In this document: positions 18,101 to 24,342 of the stretch, in pieces
Layout: the number at the start of each line of letters is the position of its first letter
Position numbering within the stretch: the stretch's first letter is position 1
Origin: GCA-016699895 sp964633435
GTDB taxonomy: Bacteria > Patescibacteriota > Saccharimonadia > Saccharimonadales > Saccharimonadaceae
Assembly (NCBI GenBank): GCA_964633435.1
Contig: CAZWHA010000002.1
Coordinates: forward strand, 124,001 to 188,000
Direction: 5' to 3'
Length of the DNA stretch: 64,000 bases
Notes under the pieces: generated by a model
What the model was told of the DNA's origin: nothing
The model's database searches: none
Seen by the model: the letters and a program-made list of their open reading frames with translations, nothing else
Program-made: the position numbers and the translations under genes

Positions 18101-18407
18101 GGTTTAATTCGTTGCGGAGTTTTACTTCAAAGTCTGTACCGTAGAGCGATCGTTCGGCATTGAGGCGTGGAATGTAAAATTCACGAGATTCACGCTGTGC
18201 CTTCTCGCTAGTGAACACTTCGCCCGTAAAAAGGAAGTTCAGTTCTTCGACCTGCTCTAGCTCATGCTTGAGTAGCTGATACGCATAAATCGAAAAGCTT
18301 GCCGCTGCAATATCAACCTTGCTCCCCGAGCGAATAGTAGTCTTAAGGTCGTCAATGACACGGTTTGAGACGTTATCAAAGAATATCGGTATTTTATTCT
18401 GATCCAT
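15132..18407 (-). CDS. PLD-like/SNF2 helicase, defence-associated
   Basis: A 1091-residue protein. The first 160 residues resemble a phospholipase D-like module (SKVDIAAASFSIYAYQLL), without a clear double HKD signature. A SNF2/DEAD helicase core follows: ILADSVGLGKTFSALG near residue 279, VVIDESHNF near 367, LMLSATPVNN, and a helicase C domain with VFTAFADTADYL, GTDCISEGQNLQ and IQRFGRVDRIGS near 832. It probably translocates on DNA using ATP, with the N-terminus for DNA binding or nuclease action. A TATAAT box lies 8 nt before the ATG at 18407. Together with DUF4391, Mod and Res it recalls helicase-methylase-ATPase (Hma-like) defence loci; that comparison is from memory. Confidence 0.88.
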   Translation of the reverse strand: MDQNKIPIFFDNVSNRVIDDLKTTIRSGSKVDIAAASFSIYAYQLLKHELEQVEELNFLFTGEVFTSEKAQRESREFYIPRLNAERSLYGTDFEVKLRNELNQQAIAKECADWIRRKVKFKSNISGDHMMPFMSVENGDEQAAYTPLMNFTTADLGADRGHNAYSTTTKVYAPQARHFIETFDAVWNEDTRLADVTESVLENITAAYKENSPELIYFAALYNIFSEFLEDLNADFLPNEATGFKNSVVWSKLYDFQKDAVIGCISKLEKHNGCILADSVGLGKTFSALGVIKYYESRNKNVLVLVPKRLKDNWNTFKGNYKNNPLSEDRLRYDVLFHTDMSRERGDSNGIDLQNLNWGNYDLVVIDESHNFRNGESSTHRKDGDEYENRYQKLMNRIIRDGVKTKVLMLSATPVNNRFADLRNQLMLAAEGDSTQLDSSLKTNSPIEKIFRDASAAFKAWNELPPEERTTSTLLGMLHFDFFELLDSVTIARSRKHIERYYSLSDVGKFPTRLKPISERPELTDIEGVTFDEIFNRIDSLNMDVYTPMKHVFPSRLGNYVDLESAKGRSWANRETGRNVLMVTNMLKRLESSVYAFRKTSERMYDLIDSITDSIDRFQQGRGASTTVSQSNVTFTEYDEDPEEAEWTVGKDLKIDLADIDLVSWRMKLEEDKAILNELLAMITPVANEHDLKLERLLEIIRGKINNPINGDNKKVLVFTAFADTADYLYGELAQKIKDEFGLNSAVVTGTKNPAMTIPTSRLVKPEFNTILTLFSPKSKGRDVLFDNTDESPGEIDILFGTDCISEGQNLQDCDYLVNYDIHWNPVRIIQRFGRVDRIGSTNDAIQLTNFWPNISLDEYINLKARVEGRMRMVNLTATGNDNPIDEADNAELEYRKSQLEKIQNEVVDLEEMSGGVSIMDLGLNEFHLDLQELLKKYGEADALPFGIHAVARATEGTQPGVIFVLKNLNHGVNIDKQNRLHPFYLVYIADDGHVVVNHLQSKELLDRLRYFAKGRDQPDADMVAKFNAETNNGKDMSSYTERLTAAIQSVITTKDEADTDSLFSPGGTTALVSDIQGLDDFELINFLVIKG

Positions 18408-18525
18408 TACCTCATATTATAGCAACTTTTCAGCCTTTATATGGTAGAACGCCTCGATACTATTACTTGTCGTGATTAATCGTCGGCAAGATTACGGTCA
18501 CTATTTCGTCAGCCTGCTGCTTCTT

Positions 18526-18636
18526 TTAGTCGTCTGTTACAGGTGAAACTGGAGGCTTCTTCTTTTTGTTGTCACCACTTCGTGCGAGCCATATCACGAC
18601 GAAGATAATAAACCCTATAGTAATCACCGCCTCCAT
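18526..18636 (-). CDS. 36-residue single-pass membrane peptide coupled to the DUF2779 gene
   Basis: A short gene whose ATG (18636-18634) shares one base with the TGA stop of the DUF2779 gene, in a TGATG junction. The peptide starts MEAVITIGFIIFVVIWLAR, one hydrophobic helix, followed by a basic SGDNKKKKPP stretch and an acidic end. An AAGGAG lies 11 nt upstream, inside the previous gene's last codons. The stop/start overlap, the coherent membrane helix and the positive-inside tail argue that it is real. It could anchor or gate a defence effector or act as a small toxin; neither is shown. Confidence 0.55.
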   Translation of the reverse strand: MEAVITIGFIIFVVIWLARSGDNKKKKPPVSPVTDD

Positions 18637-20120
18637 CAGACAGTCATCTCCTTGAGCTTCTCATAAATCGCCACCATCGCATACGTATCCAGCCCACAGT
18701 ATTCACGCAGGTCAGCGAGGATCTGGTCTTTGTCGGGACGTGTGCCGTCAACGATTGCTTCACGCCATGAACGGCTGGCGGTTGCACCTTCCTTGATGCC
18801 AAGCTCTGTATAGGATAGTTCTGGGCATAGTAATGGCAATACCTTCTTGATAGAAAACTTACCCTTGAGCCGTTTATCGAGATAGAGCCGCTGGCTGAAT
18901 ATATCTGCAAGGTCAACGGTACGTTCGTTCAGGTCTTCAAAGAATGGAGCGTGAGCTGGATAGAGCTTGGCGTATTCTTTATGACGAGAGCACTCAAAGG
19001 TCTTGTTCCAGACAATAATCGAGCCTGCATCGCCAATATCTCGTTGCAAGTGAGCAATAACATCCTCGGCAGGGTTGGTATTGGTATCGTGAAGATATTC
19101 AGTGTGCGTCAGTGTGCCGTCCTCAGCCATGGTATGGAGCGAGTACTGGAAGACGACCTGCTGGTACGGGAACGTATTGTCGAACGGTGGGAAGATGTGG
19201 TTAATCGACTCGTAGTCGAGAAAGTAGGCTGGGAATTCAATATCGCCAAAGAATGATCGGATTGCCTCCTTGTCGATAATTACCTCATCGAGCTTCGTGA
19301 CACGCACTTGGTCTTGCTGGTGCTTTTGGAGCTTAGTAGATTCTGGTATGTCGACGATCATGGCAACGCCATCATCTTCAAGACCGCCGATGAGCTTATC
19401 TGTACCAGCTCCCTTGTTAGAAGCGAGGTCGTAGATACTGTACTCAGGAATATCTGGATGGAGCTTACTGAATATCTCTCGGTAGTCGCCAGCTGCACCG
19501 AGTCCAACATACCGAAGCGAATCGCTCGGCATATCCTCAAGCTCAGCTGCTTGAGCGGCTGCTCGCATTTGCTCGGGAGCATTCAATACTTCTTTGTTTA
19601 CTTTCTCGGTAACATCCGTAAACTCCACGATCTCTTCCAGCTTGATGTCTCCATGACGGATATATTCCTTGTTGGCGTGCAGCACTCGGCTGGCAGTAAT
19701 TGGAAAGCCATTCCATTCAATAACAGTCTTTTGGAATGCAAGGTCGCAGATATGTTCTTTGTCTGGCGAGGTTGTTGCCTTGATTTCTGTGAGGATATAG
19801 CCATCGCCATTTTTTGTAATGGCATCGGCAATACACAGAAAACCGTCGTAGAGGAATGCTGCCTGCAAGATAGTCTCGACGTCCTGCTCTAGTAGAGCTT
19901 TGGTTTCATTTGCCCATTCCTGCATATCCGCGTAGTTGTTGCCGTCAAGACGGATCGCTTCGGGGAATATCTGCTCGGCGAGCTTCTCAAACTCACGACC
20001 CTCATCAATAATTGCCTGTGAGTTGTCGTCAGGCGTTGGTAGAAACTCTGGGTCGTGCTTGCGAAGCCAGAGCCATGCCGGGTGTTTGAGGTGGGTGATG
20101 TAGTCGGTTTTGGAGATCAT
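18636..20120 (-). CDS. DUF2779 protein with nuclease-like domains
   Basis: A 494-residue protein. The N-terminal third has a Cas4/RecB-like pattern: ADAITKNGDGYILTEIKATTS gives D...E-x-K, the PD-(D/E)xK nuclease signature. The C-terminal half matches DUF2779, with an RNase H/DEDD-like exonuclease pattern: AYFLDYES near residue 300, VWNKTFE near 373 and LREYCGLDTYAM near the end. Such proteins probably process DNA or RNA ends; substrates are unknown. It is the last gene of the island before tRNA-Leu, and its transcript probably begins at a TATAAT box 10 nt before the ATG at 20120. The 36-aa membrane peptide is coupled to its 3' end. Confidence 0.75.
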   Translation of the reverse strand: MISKTDYITHLKHPAWLWLRKHDPEFLPTPDDNSQAIIDEGREFEKLAEQIFPEAIRLDGNNYADMQEWANETKALLEQDVETILQAAFLYDGFLCIADAITKNGDGYILTEIKATTSPDKEHICDLAFQKTVIEWNGFPITASRVLHANKEYIRHGDIKLEEIVEFTDVTEKVNKEVLNAPEQMRAAAQAAELEDMPSDSLRYVGLGAAGDYREIFSKLHPDIPEYSIYDLASNKGAGTDKLIGGLEDDGVAMIVDIPESTKLQKHQQDQVRVTKLDEVIIDKEAIRSFFGDIEFPAYFLDYESINHIFPPFDNTFPYQQVVFQYSLHTMAEDGTLTHTEYLHDTNTNPAEDVIAHLQRDIGDAGSIIVWNKTFECSRHKEYAKLYPAHAPFFEDLNERTVDLADIFSQRLYLDKRLKGKFSIKKVLPLLCPELSYTELGIKEGATASRSWREAIVDGTRPDKDQILADLREYCGLDTYAMVAIYEKLKEMTV

Positions 20121-20232
20121 GTCTATACCTATTATAACCCGTCAGTATCACTATGTACTCCCACAACTCTATATCTACCTCTGTTTCCATGTACACCCAT
20201 AGGCACCTGAATAAGGAGTATCTGGCAATAAA

Positions 20233-20256
20233 AAACCGCCCCAAAAGGGACGGTTT
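20233..20256 (-). terminator. Terminator after tRNA-Leu
   Basis: A GC-rich hairpin AAACCG-CCC / GGG-CGGTTT with an AAAA loop and one internal mismatch, followed on the minus strand by TTTTTTA. It lies directly after the tRNA 3' end. Confidence 0.75.
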
Positions 20257-20271
20257 CTGCATAAGTTCATC

Positions 20272-20356
20272 TGGTACGGATGAAAGGACTTGAACCTTCA
20301 CGCCCGAGGGCATTAGCTCCTAAGGCTAACGTGTCTACCAATTCCACCACATCCGC
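20272..20356 (-). tRNA. tRNA-Leu (anticodon TAG)
   Basis: The 85-nt sequence has an acceptor stem GCGGATG / CATCCGT (one G-T pair), a D-loop with the A-ATTGGTAGAC pattern, and the anticodon stem-loop TTAGC-CTTAGGA-GCTAA, so the anticodon is TAG reading CUA codons. It also has a long type II variable arm typical of Leu, the T-arm GGTTCAAGTCC and an encoded CCA end. It appears intact. Its 3' end faces the defence island. Confidence 0.95.
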
Positions 20357-20783
20357 AAATCATATATTTGTTGTGAGTGAACTTATTCTAGACCTTATTA
20401 TAACATAAGATCTACCATGTTCTATATCTTTTTCATCTTTTCATTGTATAGCTAACTCATGGTATATATTGGCGTAGCCTGCAAGTTACTAGCATCGACT
20501 GCGAACTATACAGCATTGCTATCCATCGAGGCTGATGTCCATTTACTTGGATAGGGGTCAAAAAACGACACAATTCCTAGCAATTTCGACTCCATAATGT
20601 ACTCCCATAGGTACTCCTTTTGTAGCAAATAATGGCGAAGTTATACGAAGAAACATGTGCATTTGCAGCCCCACATGATAGGCTAGATTTATAGGGCATT
20701 TGAGGCATTCTCAGCCCCTCTGTGGCGTTTTTAACAGGGGTAGTGGAAGAAGCCCCAGCCCAGAATATTAAACCGACTATCTA
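20357..20783. other. Intergenic stretch between two tRNA-Leu sequences
   Basis: No gene is seen in about 430 nt. An element TCCATAATGTACTCCC followed by ATAGGTACTCC (near 20590-20617) imperfectly repeats TCCATGTACACCC followed by ATAGGCACCT (near 20187-20210) on the other side of the intact tRNA gene, in the same orientation. These may be scars of old integrations. Confidence 0.35.
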
Positions 20784-20862
20784 GCGGGTGTAGGTATCGA
20801 GCGACATGCCTTAGGAGCATATGCCTTCGGGCGTGGAGGTTCAAGTCCTCTCGCGCGCACCA
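20784..20862 (+). tRNA. Degenerate tRNA-Leu(TAG)-like sequence
   Basis: The 3' two-thirds closely resembles the intact tRNA-Leu: GCCTTAGGAGC anticodon arm with TAG, GGGCGTG, GGTTCAAGTCC, and a CCA end. The 5' third is about 6 nt shorter, has no normal D-arm, and gives an acceptor stem with a mismatch (GCGGGTG against CGCGCGC). A terminator follows at once. It is either an att-site remnant, which usually keeps the 3' part of a tRNA, or a pseudogene. A divergent functional tRNA is less likely. Confidence 0.5.
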
Positions 20863-20880
20863 GGGCTAGAAATTCTAATA

Positions 20881-20910
20881 AATCACCTCTGTTACCGGGT
20901 GATTTTTTTA
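20881..20910 (+). terminator. Terminator after the tRNA-like sequence
   Basis: The stem AATCACC/GGTGATT has a 10-nt loop and is followed by TTTTT. It shows that the plus-strand tRNA-like sequence is, or was, transcribed. Confidence 0.75.
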
Positions 20911-20919
20911 TAGTAAAAA

Positions 20920-20948
20920 TTGATTTTTTGTTCAATTTATGATATAAT
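20920..20948 (+). promoter_or_regulatory. Promoter of the first tandem paralogue
   Basis: TTGATT, a 17-bp spacer, then TATAAT. The ATG at 20957 is 8 nt beyond, without a ribosome site, so the mRNA is nearly leaderless. The region is almost the same sequence as the promoter at 21627-21655. Confidence 0.8.
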
Positions 20949-20956
20949 GAAAAGAT

Positions 20957-21598
20957 ATGTCTGAGTTTCCTACTTTGATCCGCGACAGCGTTGATTTTAC
21001 TGCCTACCCATGGGACTATATTGCTCGGGCGCAGGCCGATCGCAATCCCAGCAAGAGACCTGGCTCTAGAATTGCAGGTTATCTGGCAGGTATCACACAG
21101 CAGCCGAATGATATCACTAGCTATGAAATTGCAACCAGCGTGAGCGCCGGCCATCCGACTCTCATGACACTTCACTCTAAGAAGCGTTGCGGTAATCAGC
21201 CTGCGACCATACCCCCCCCCTCGGCCGAAATTGAGTCTGTTCTAGGCTGGACTCGCGGATCTGAAGTGGTCGTTAAGGGCCATGCATCCTGGAATAATAA
21301 TCAGGATATTGACCCTAAACGCATAGAGCGCACACTCAAGCTATCATCAACGGCACTGGCTGTCTCTATAGCCATGACGTACCTGCAGCCACCGAGCGAC
21401 GACCAACCGACAGACGGAACATTGTGGCTGCCGCCCAGCTATCGCTATGCTGATACTATTGATTCAGTCTCAGGTGCTTGTTTCAAAAAGAGTGACCATT
21501 CGCTGCAGGTGGGCCAGACGATGTTTACACAGCTTGTTATGCCACTATCGGTTGCCGAACGGCTAACCAATCAAACCATAGTACATCTAAATCAGTAA
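20957..21598 (+). CDS. Tandem paralogue family, copy 1 (unknown function)
   Basis: A 213-residue protein with no recognised domain. It begins MSEFPTLIRDSVDFTAYPWDYIARAQ; the YPW(D/E).I motif is shared with copy 2 and a YYPLIYLAK version with copy 3. Further shared positions are a central G(W/H) segment, an RIERTLKLSSTALAVSIAMTYL helix, and GTLWLPPSY (GTLVLPSDI in copy 2, GQLILPTDT in copy 3). No signal peptide or membrane helix is evident. A run of nine C (21212-21220) encodes IPPPS; losing or gaining one C gives a stop within about ten codons. Its own promoter lies directly upstream. Confidence 0.65.
   Translation: MSEFPTLIRDSVDFTAYPWDYIARAQADRNPSKRPGSRIAGYLAGITQQPNDITSYEIATSVSAGHPTLMTLHSKKRCGNQPATIPPPSAEIESVLGWTRGSEVVVKGHASWNNNQDIDPKRIERTLKLSSTALAVSIAMTYLQPPSDDQPTDGTLWLPPSYRYADTIDSVSGACFKKSDHSLQVGQTMFTQLVMPLSVAERLTNQTIVHLNQ
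21212..21220 (+). repeat. C9 homopolymer inside copy 1
   Basis: Nine consecutive C within codons for Ile-Pro-Pro-Pro-Ser. A one-base deletion leads to TAG about ten codons later, and a one-base insertion leads to TGA after about five. This is a candidate slipped-strand switch. Confidence 0.6.
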
Positions 21599-21626
21599 AA
21601 ATTTTACCATGTTACATCGGTAAAAA

Positions 21627-21655
21627 TTGCTTTTTTGACTAATTTGTGATATAAT
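21627..21655 (+). promoter_or_regulatory. Promoter of the second tandem paralogue
   Basis: TTGCTT, a 17-bp spacer, then TATAAT, 7 nt before the ATG at 21663. It matches the promoter of copy 1 at almost every position from AAAAATTG through TATAAT. An inverted repeat TTTTACC/GGTAAAA (21603-21626) just upstream could end the copy 1 transcript. Confidence 0.78.
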
Positions 21656-21662
21656 CATAATC

Positions 21663-22310
21663 ATGATACTGAGACCAGATACCATACCGCCGATAGACAG
21701 AGTTAACTACACTTACTATCCATGGGAATCTATCCGAACCAGCAAATACACTTCACATACTCGCTCCAGAGTGGGTGTCGACGCTGTGAGTCAGCTAGTG
21801 AGCGTAGATGAACAGAATGGGCGGTACGACATCGTCATAGGCAAAAAAACTTTTCACCACAATCTGACACGCATACACACCGGAGCGACCGGAGAAGCGG
21901 GCGCCATGGGGCACCCTATGATTAATATTAGTGAATACCCTCTAGCTGTAGGGAAAGTTAAAGGCTCAGCTAATCTCCTTCTCAGAGATGCCGATACCGA
22001 CACCGTACGCGCCACGGCTCATGCGGTAGCATCGAAAAACTACAACGATCTCCAAATAGATCAGGTTAGGGCCAGACTAAAATCAGCCACGGCAGCAGTG
22101 TGTCTGGCGACGGCCTTTCTGACATTGGATCCACCAACAGGCAATGAACCAGCAAAAGGAACCCTCGTGCTACCCAGCGACATAGCAGACGGTGCCGATC
22201 GCCATCACGAGATATTTTTTGGAGTAACCCAGAGCGACCATCGGCTGTTAACAGCCGAATTCGGAATGCGCCTGACAGATGCGGCACGCTTGGTTCGCAG
22301 ACAGGATTAG
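21663..22310 (+). CDS. Tandem paralogue family, copy 2 (unknown function)
   Basis: A 215-residue member of the same family as its neighbours: VNYTYYPWESIRTSK near the start, VRARLKSATAAVCLATAFLTL in the third quarter, and GTLVLPSDI toward the end, finishing with a RLTDAARLV helix like RLTNQT in copy 1. The gene has its own leaderless-type promoter. It contains no long homopolymer, unlike copy 1. No signal peptide or catalytic motif is seen. Copy 3 starts 8 nt after its stop and is probably translated from the same mRNA. Confidence 0.65.
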   Translation: MILRPDTIPPIDRVNYTYYPWESIRTSKYTSHTRSRVGVDAVSQLVSVDEQNGRYDIVIGKKTFHHNLTRIHTGATGEAGAMGHPMINISEYPLAVGKVKGSANLLLRDADTDTVRATAHAVASKNYNDLQIDQVRARLKSATAAVCLATAFLTLDPPTGNEPAKGTLVLPSDIADGADRHHEIFFGVTQSDHRLLTAEFGMRLTDAARLVRRQD

Positions 22311-22317
22311 AATAGAA

Positions 22318-22977
22318 ATGCTCGGTCGCAGTCAACAGCCCGCCAACCAAGCTAATTATACGTATTATCCTTTGATCTATCTAGCCAAGAAGCAACCCTA
22401 TGGCTACCGTTATGATTACAATGAACGAGGTATTGCAGGCTACGTAGAACAAGTGGATGTTAAACCACAGGCAGCCCCCACCCAGAGAAGTTATCACATA
22501 ATCACAGGAGAGGAAACTTCTCACGATGTACTACGTAGGGTTCGTAATGGCAATAAACCTTATTCCCGTCGCATCAGTATCGACGCCTCAAAGCCTCGGA
22601 CGATGGCGGGGATTGAAGGCTGGACTGATAGTGACCAAGGTAGGGAAAGAGTAGTTCGTGCCTTTGGCGAGACCGAGATACCTAAAACAACCACTGATGG
22701 TGGAGTTCAAACTGTTATTGACAACCTCAAATTATCCGTTTTAGCCCTAGGTCTAACCATGGCACAGCTAGACTTGGCAAGGCCGTCAATAGCCACACCC
22801 AGGCCGATGCGTGGCCAATTGATACTACCAACTGATACAGATGACGTTAACCATTACTTTACTACTGAGATCAAGAGTCCCCCATATAACCCCGATAGAC
22901 TAATGATAGTGGCCTGCCTGGGATCGTTGCCTATCGCCATGGCTAAATGGCTCGTCAGTATCAATAGAGAAAACTAG
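22318..22977 (+). CDS. Tandem paralogue family, copy 3 (unknown function)
   Basis: The product is 219 residues starting MLGRSQQPANQANYTYYPL. The ATG at 22318 is preferred to an in-frame start at 22279 that lies inside copy 2. Shared family features are the YYP motif, the WTDSDQGRERVV region, a DNLKLSVLALGLTMAQLDL helix matching the helices of copies 1 and 2, and GQLILPTDT. It has no promoter of its own that I can see; the 8-nt gap suggests coupling to copy 2. It ends at a terminator shared with the ribosomal operon arriving from the other side. Confidence 0.6.
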   Translation: MLGRSQQPANQANYTYYPLIYLAKKQPYGYRYDYNERGIAGYVEQVDVKPQAAPTQRSYHIITGEETSHDVLRRVRNGNKPYSRRISIDASKPRTMAGIEGWTDSDQGRERVVRAFGETEIPKTTTDGGVQTVIDNLKLSVLALGLTMAQLDLARPSIATPRPMRGQLILPTDTDDVNHYFTTEIKSPPYNPDRLMIVACLGSLPIAMAKWLVSINREN

Positions 22978-22990
22978 CAACCAATAAACG

Positions 22991-23021
22991 AAAAACTCCG
23001 CCTGGATAAAGCGGAGTTTTT
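22991..23021. terminator. Bidirectional terminator between copy 3 and rpsI
   Basis: A perfect stem AAAACTCCGC/GCGGAGTTTT with a 9-nt loop; A runs and T runs on both sides allow termination of both converging transcripts. Confidence 0.88.
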
Positions 23022-23043
23022 AGAGCGGTCAGTGCTCGGATGG

Positions 23044-23442
23044 TTAGCGTTTACTAAACTGCTCGCGGCGACGAGCGCCTTTGAGACCGTACTTCTTGCG
23101 CTCGACAGTACGACTGTCGCGGCGCAGATAACCAGCTTTGCTGAGCGTGCTTTTCAACTCGTCATTGATCGAGGCAAGGGCTTTGCTAATCGCCAGCTTG
23201 GCAGAATCAACTTGACCAGAGCTACCACCACCTTTGATCAGCAATGTGACATCAAAGTCGTTCTGCTTGCTGACTAGTGCCAGTGGATCAGTCAGTTCGG
23301 CCAGTAGCGACTGATTATTGTCAAAGTACGCCGCGGCTTCCTGATTATTGATCGTGATCTTGCCTTTGCCGGCATATAGTCGAGCAGTGGCAGTAGCAGC
23401 CTTGCGGCGGCCAAGTCCGTAAAAGTAAGCTTTGTCAGCCAT
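23044..23442 (-). CDS. rpsI: 30S ribosomal protein S9
   Basis: A 132-residue protein with the S9 signature: YGLGRRKAATATARLY at the N-terminus, INDELKSTLSKAGYLRRDSR and the C-terminal KYGLKGARRREQFSKR tail, which reaches toward the P-site tRNA. It is the last gene of a long minus-strand ribosomal operon. Its ATG overlaps the rplM stop by one base. The bidirectional terminator follows. Confidence 0.97.
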   Translation of the reverse strand: MADKAYFYGLGRRKAATATARLYAGKGKITINNQEAAAYFDNNQSLLAELTDPLALVSKQNDFDVTLLIKGGGSSGQVDSAKLAISKALASINDELKSTLSKAGYLRRDSRTVERKKYGLKGARRREQFSKR

Positions 23443-23873
23443 TATTTTACCTCCATTTTCGTAGGTTGCTGCGCCGTATGGTCATGATCAGCACCCGCAA
23501 AAACGCGGAGGCGAGCCATGCGATCAGCTTGCAACTTGTTTTTTGGCAACATTCCACTCACGGCGCGCTCGATGATCGAAGTCATCGGCACATCGCGGGC
23601 GATAGTTTCCTTGATACCACCCGGAAAACCAGTGTGGTGATAGTAAGCTTTGACGTCAACCTTGTCGCCAGTTAGTTTGGCAGCGTCGGCATTAACAACT
23701 ACCACGTAGTCACCACTGTCCATGTGCGGCGTAAAGCTCGGATCGTACTTGCCCGTCAAACGAGTTGCAATAAAGGTTGCTGCTCGACCGACTGGTACAT
23801 CAGTAATATCGATCAAAATCCATTTATGCTCGACTTCGCCGGCTTTTTTCTGATAGGTTTTGAAATCAGACAT
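23442..23873 (-). CDS. rplM: 50S ribosomal protein L13
   Basis: A 143-residue protein with WILIDITDVPVGRAATFIA, GDYVVVVNADAAKLTGDK and RAVSGMLPKNKLQADRMARL, the hallmarks of L13. It lies directly between rplQ and rpsI, and shares its first base with the last base of the rplQ stop. The rplM-rpsI pair, often a separate operon in other bacteria, is attached here to the rpoA operon. Confidence 0.97.
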   Translation of the reverse strand: MSDFKTYQKKAGEVEHKWILIDITDVPVGRAATFIATRLTGKYDPSFTPHMDSGDYVVVVNADAAKLTGDKVDVKAYYHHTGFPGGIKETIARDVPMTSIIERAVSGMLPKNKLQADRMARLRVFAGADHDHTAQQPTKMEVK

Positions 23874-24340
23874 TATTTATCCCCTTTCGATGCTTTGGTC
23901 GGGGCAGCCTTTTTGGCGGCCGGTTTAGCAGTTGCAACTGCAGCCTTGGCCTCGACCTTTGTTTCAGCGGCATCTAGTTTGATCTCGTCAACGAATTCGA
24001 TGCGGGCCATTTCAACATTGTCGCCAACGCGGTTAGCGTCTAATTTGACAATACGCAGGTAACCACTGTCGCGTTTGATCTGCGGCGCAATCTGATCAAC
24101 CAGCAAATTGCCAGCCTTGATATCAGACAACCGAGCGATAACGAGACGACGACTCGCCAGATCACCCTTTTTCGCAGCGGTGATTAGTTTTTCGACGAAT
24201 GGCCGGAGGTCTTTGGCTTTGGGCACCGTAGTCTTGATGCTCTGGTGAGTCACCAACGATAGGGCCAAGCCGCGCATTAACGCATTGCGCTGATCACGCT
24301 CGCGACCGAATTTACGTCCTCTATATCCGTGTCTATGCAT
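23873..24340 (-). CDS. rplQ: 50S ribosomal protein L17 with an Ala/Lys-rich tail
   Basis: A 155-residue protein. The first 115 residues match L17 (MHRHGYRGRKFGRERDQRNAL, LVTHQSIKTTVPKAKDLRPF). A low-complexity C-terminal extension rich in Ala and Lys follows (about residues 120-155), the kind of basic tail seen on several CPR and actinobacterial ribosomal proteins. It starts 2 nt after the rpoA stop. Confidence 0.96.
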   Translation of the reverse strand: MHRHGYRGRKFGRERDQRNALMRGLALSLVTHQSIKTTVPKAKDLRPFVEKLITAAKKGDLASRRLVIARLSDIKAGNLLVDQIAPQIKRDSGYLRIVKLDANRVGDNVEMARIEFVDEIKLDAAETKVEAKAAVATAKPAAKKAAPTKASKGDK

Positions 24341-24342
24341 AA

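Noticed and set aside
1..20356. Insertion sequences or an integrase inside the island
   Set aside because: No transposase, tyrosine or serine recombinase reading frame is visible; if the island is integrative its recombinase must lie left of the window.
20777..21175. Minus-strand frame of 132 codons containing GLEPPRPKAYAPKACRSIPTP
   Set aside because: This peptide pattern is the well-known artefact of translating a tRNA-Leu antisense; the frame overlaps the tRNA-like sequence and copy 1 of the paralogue family.
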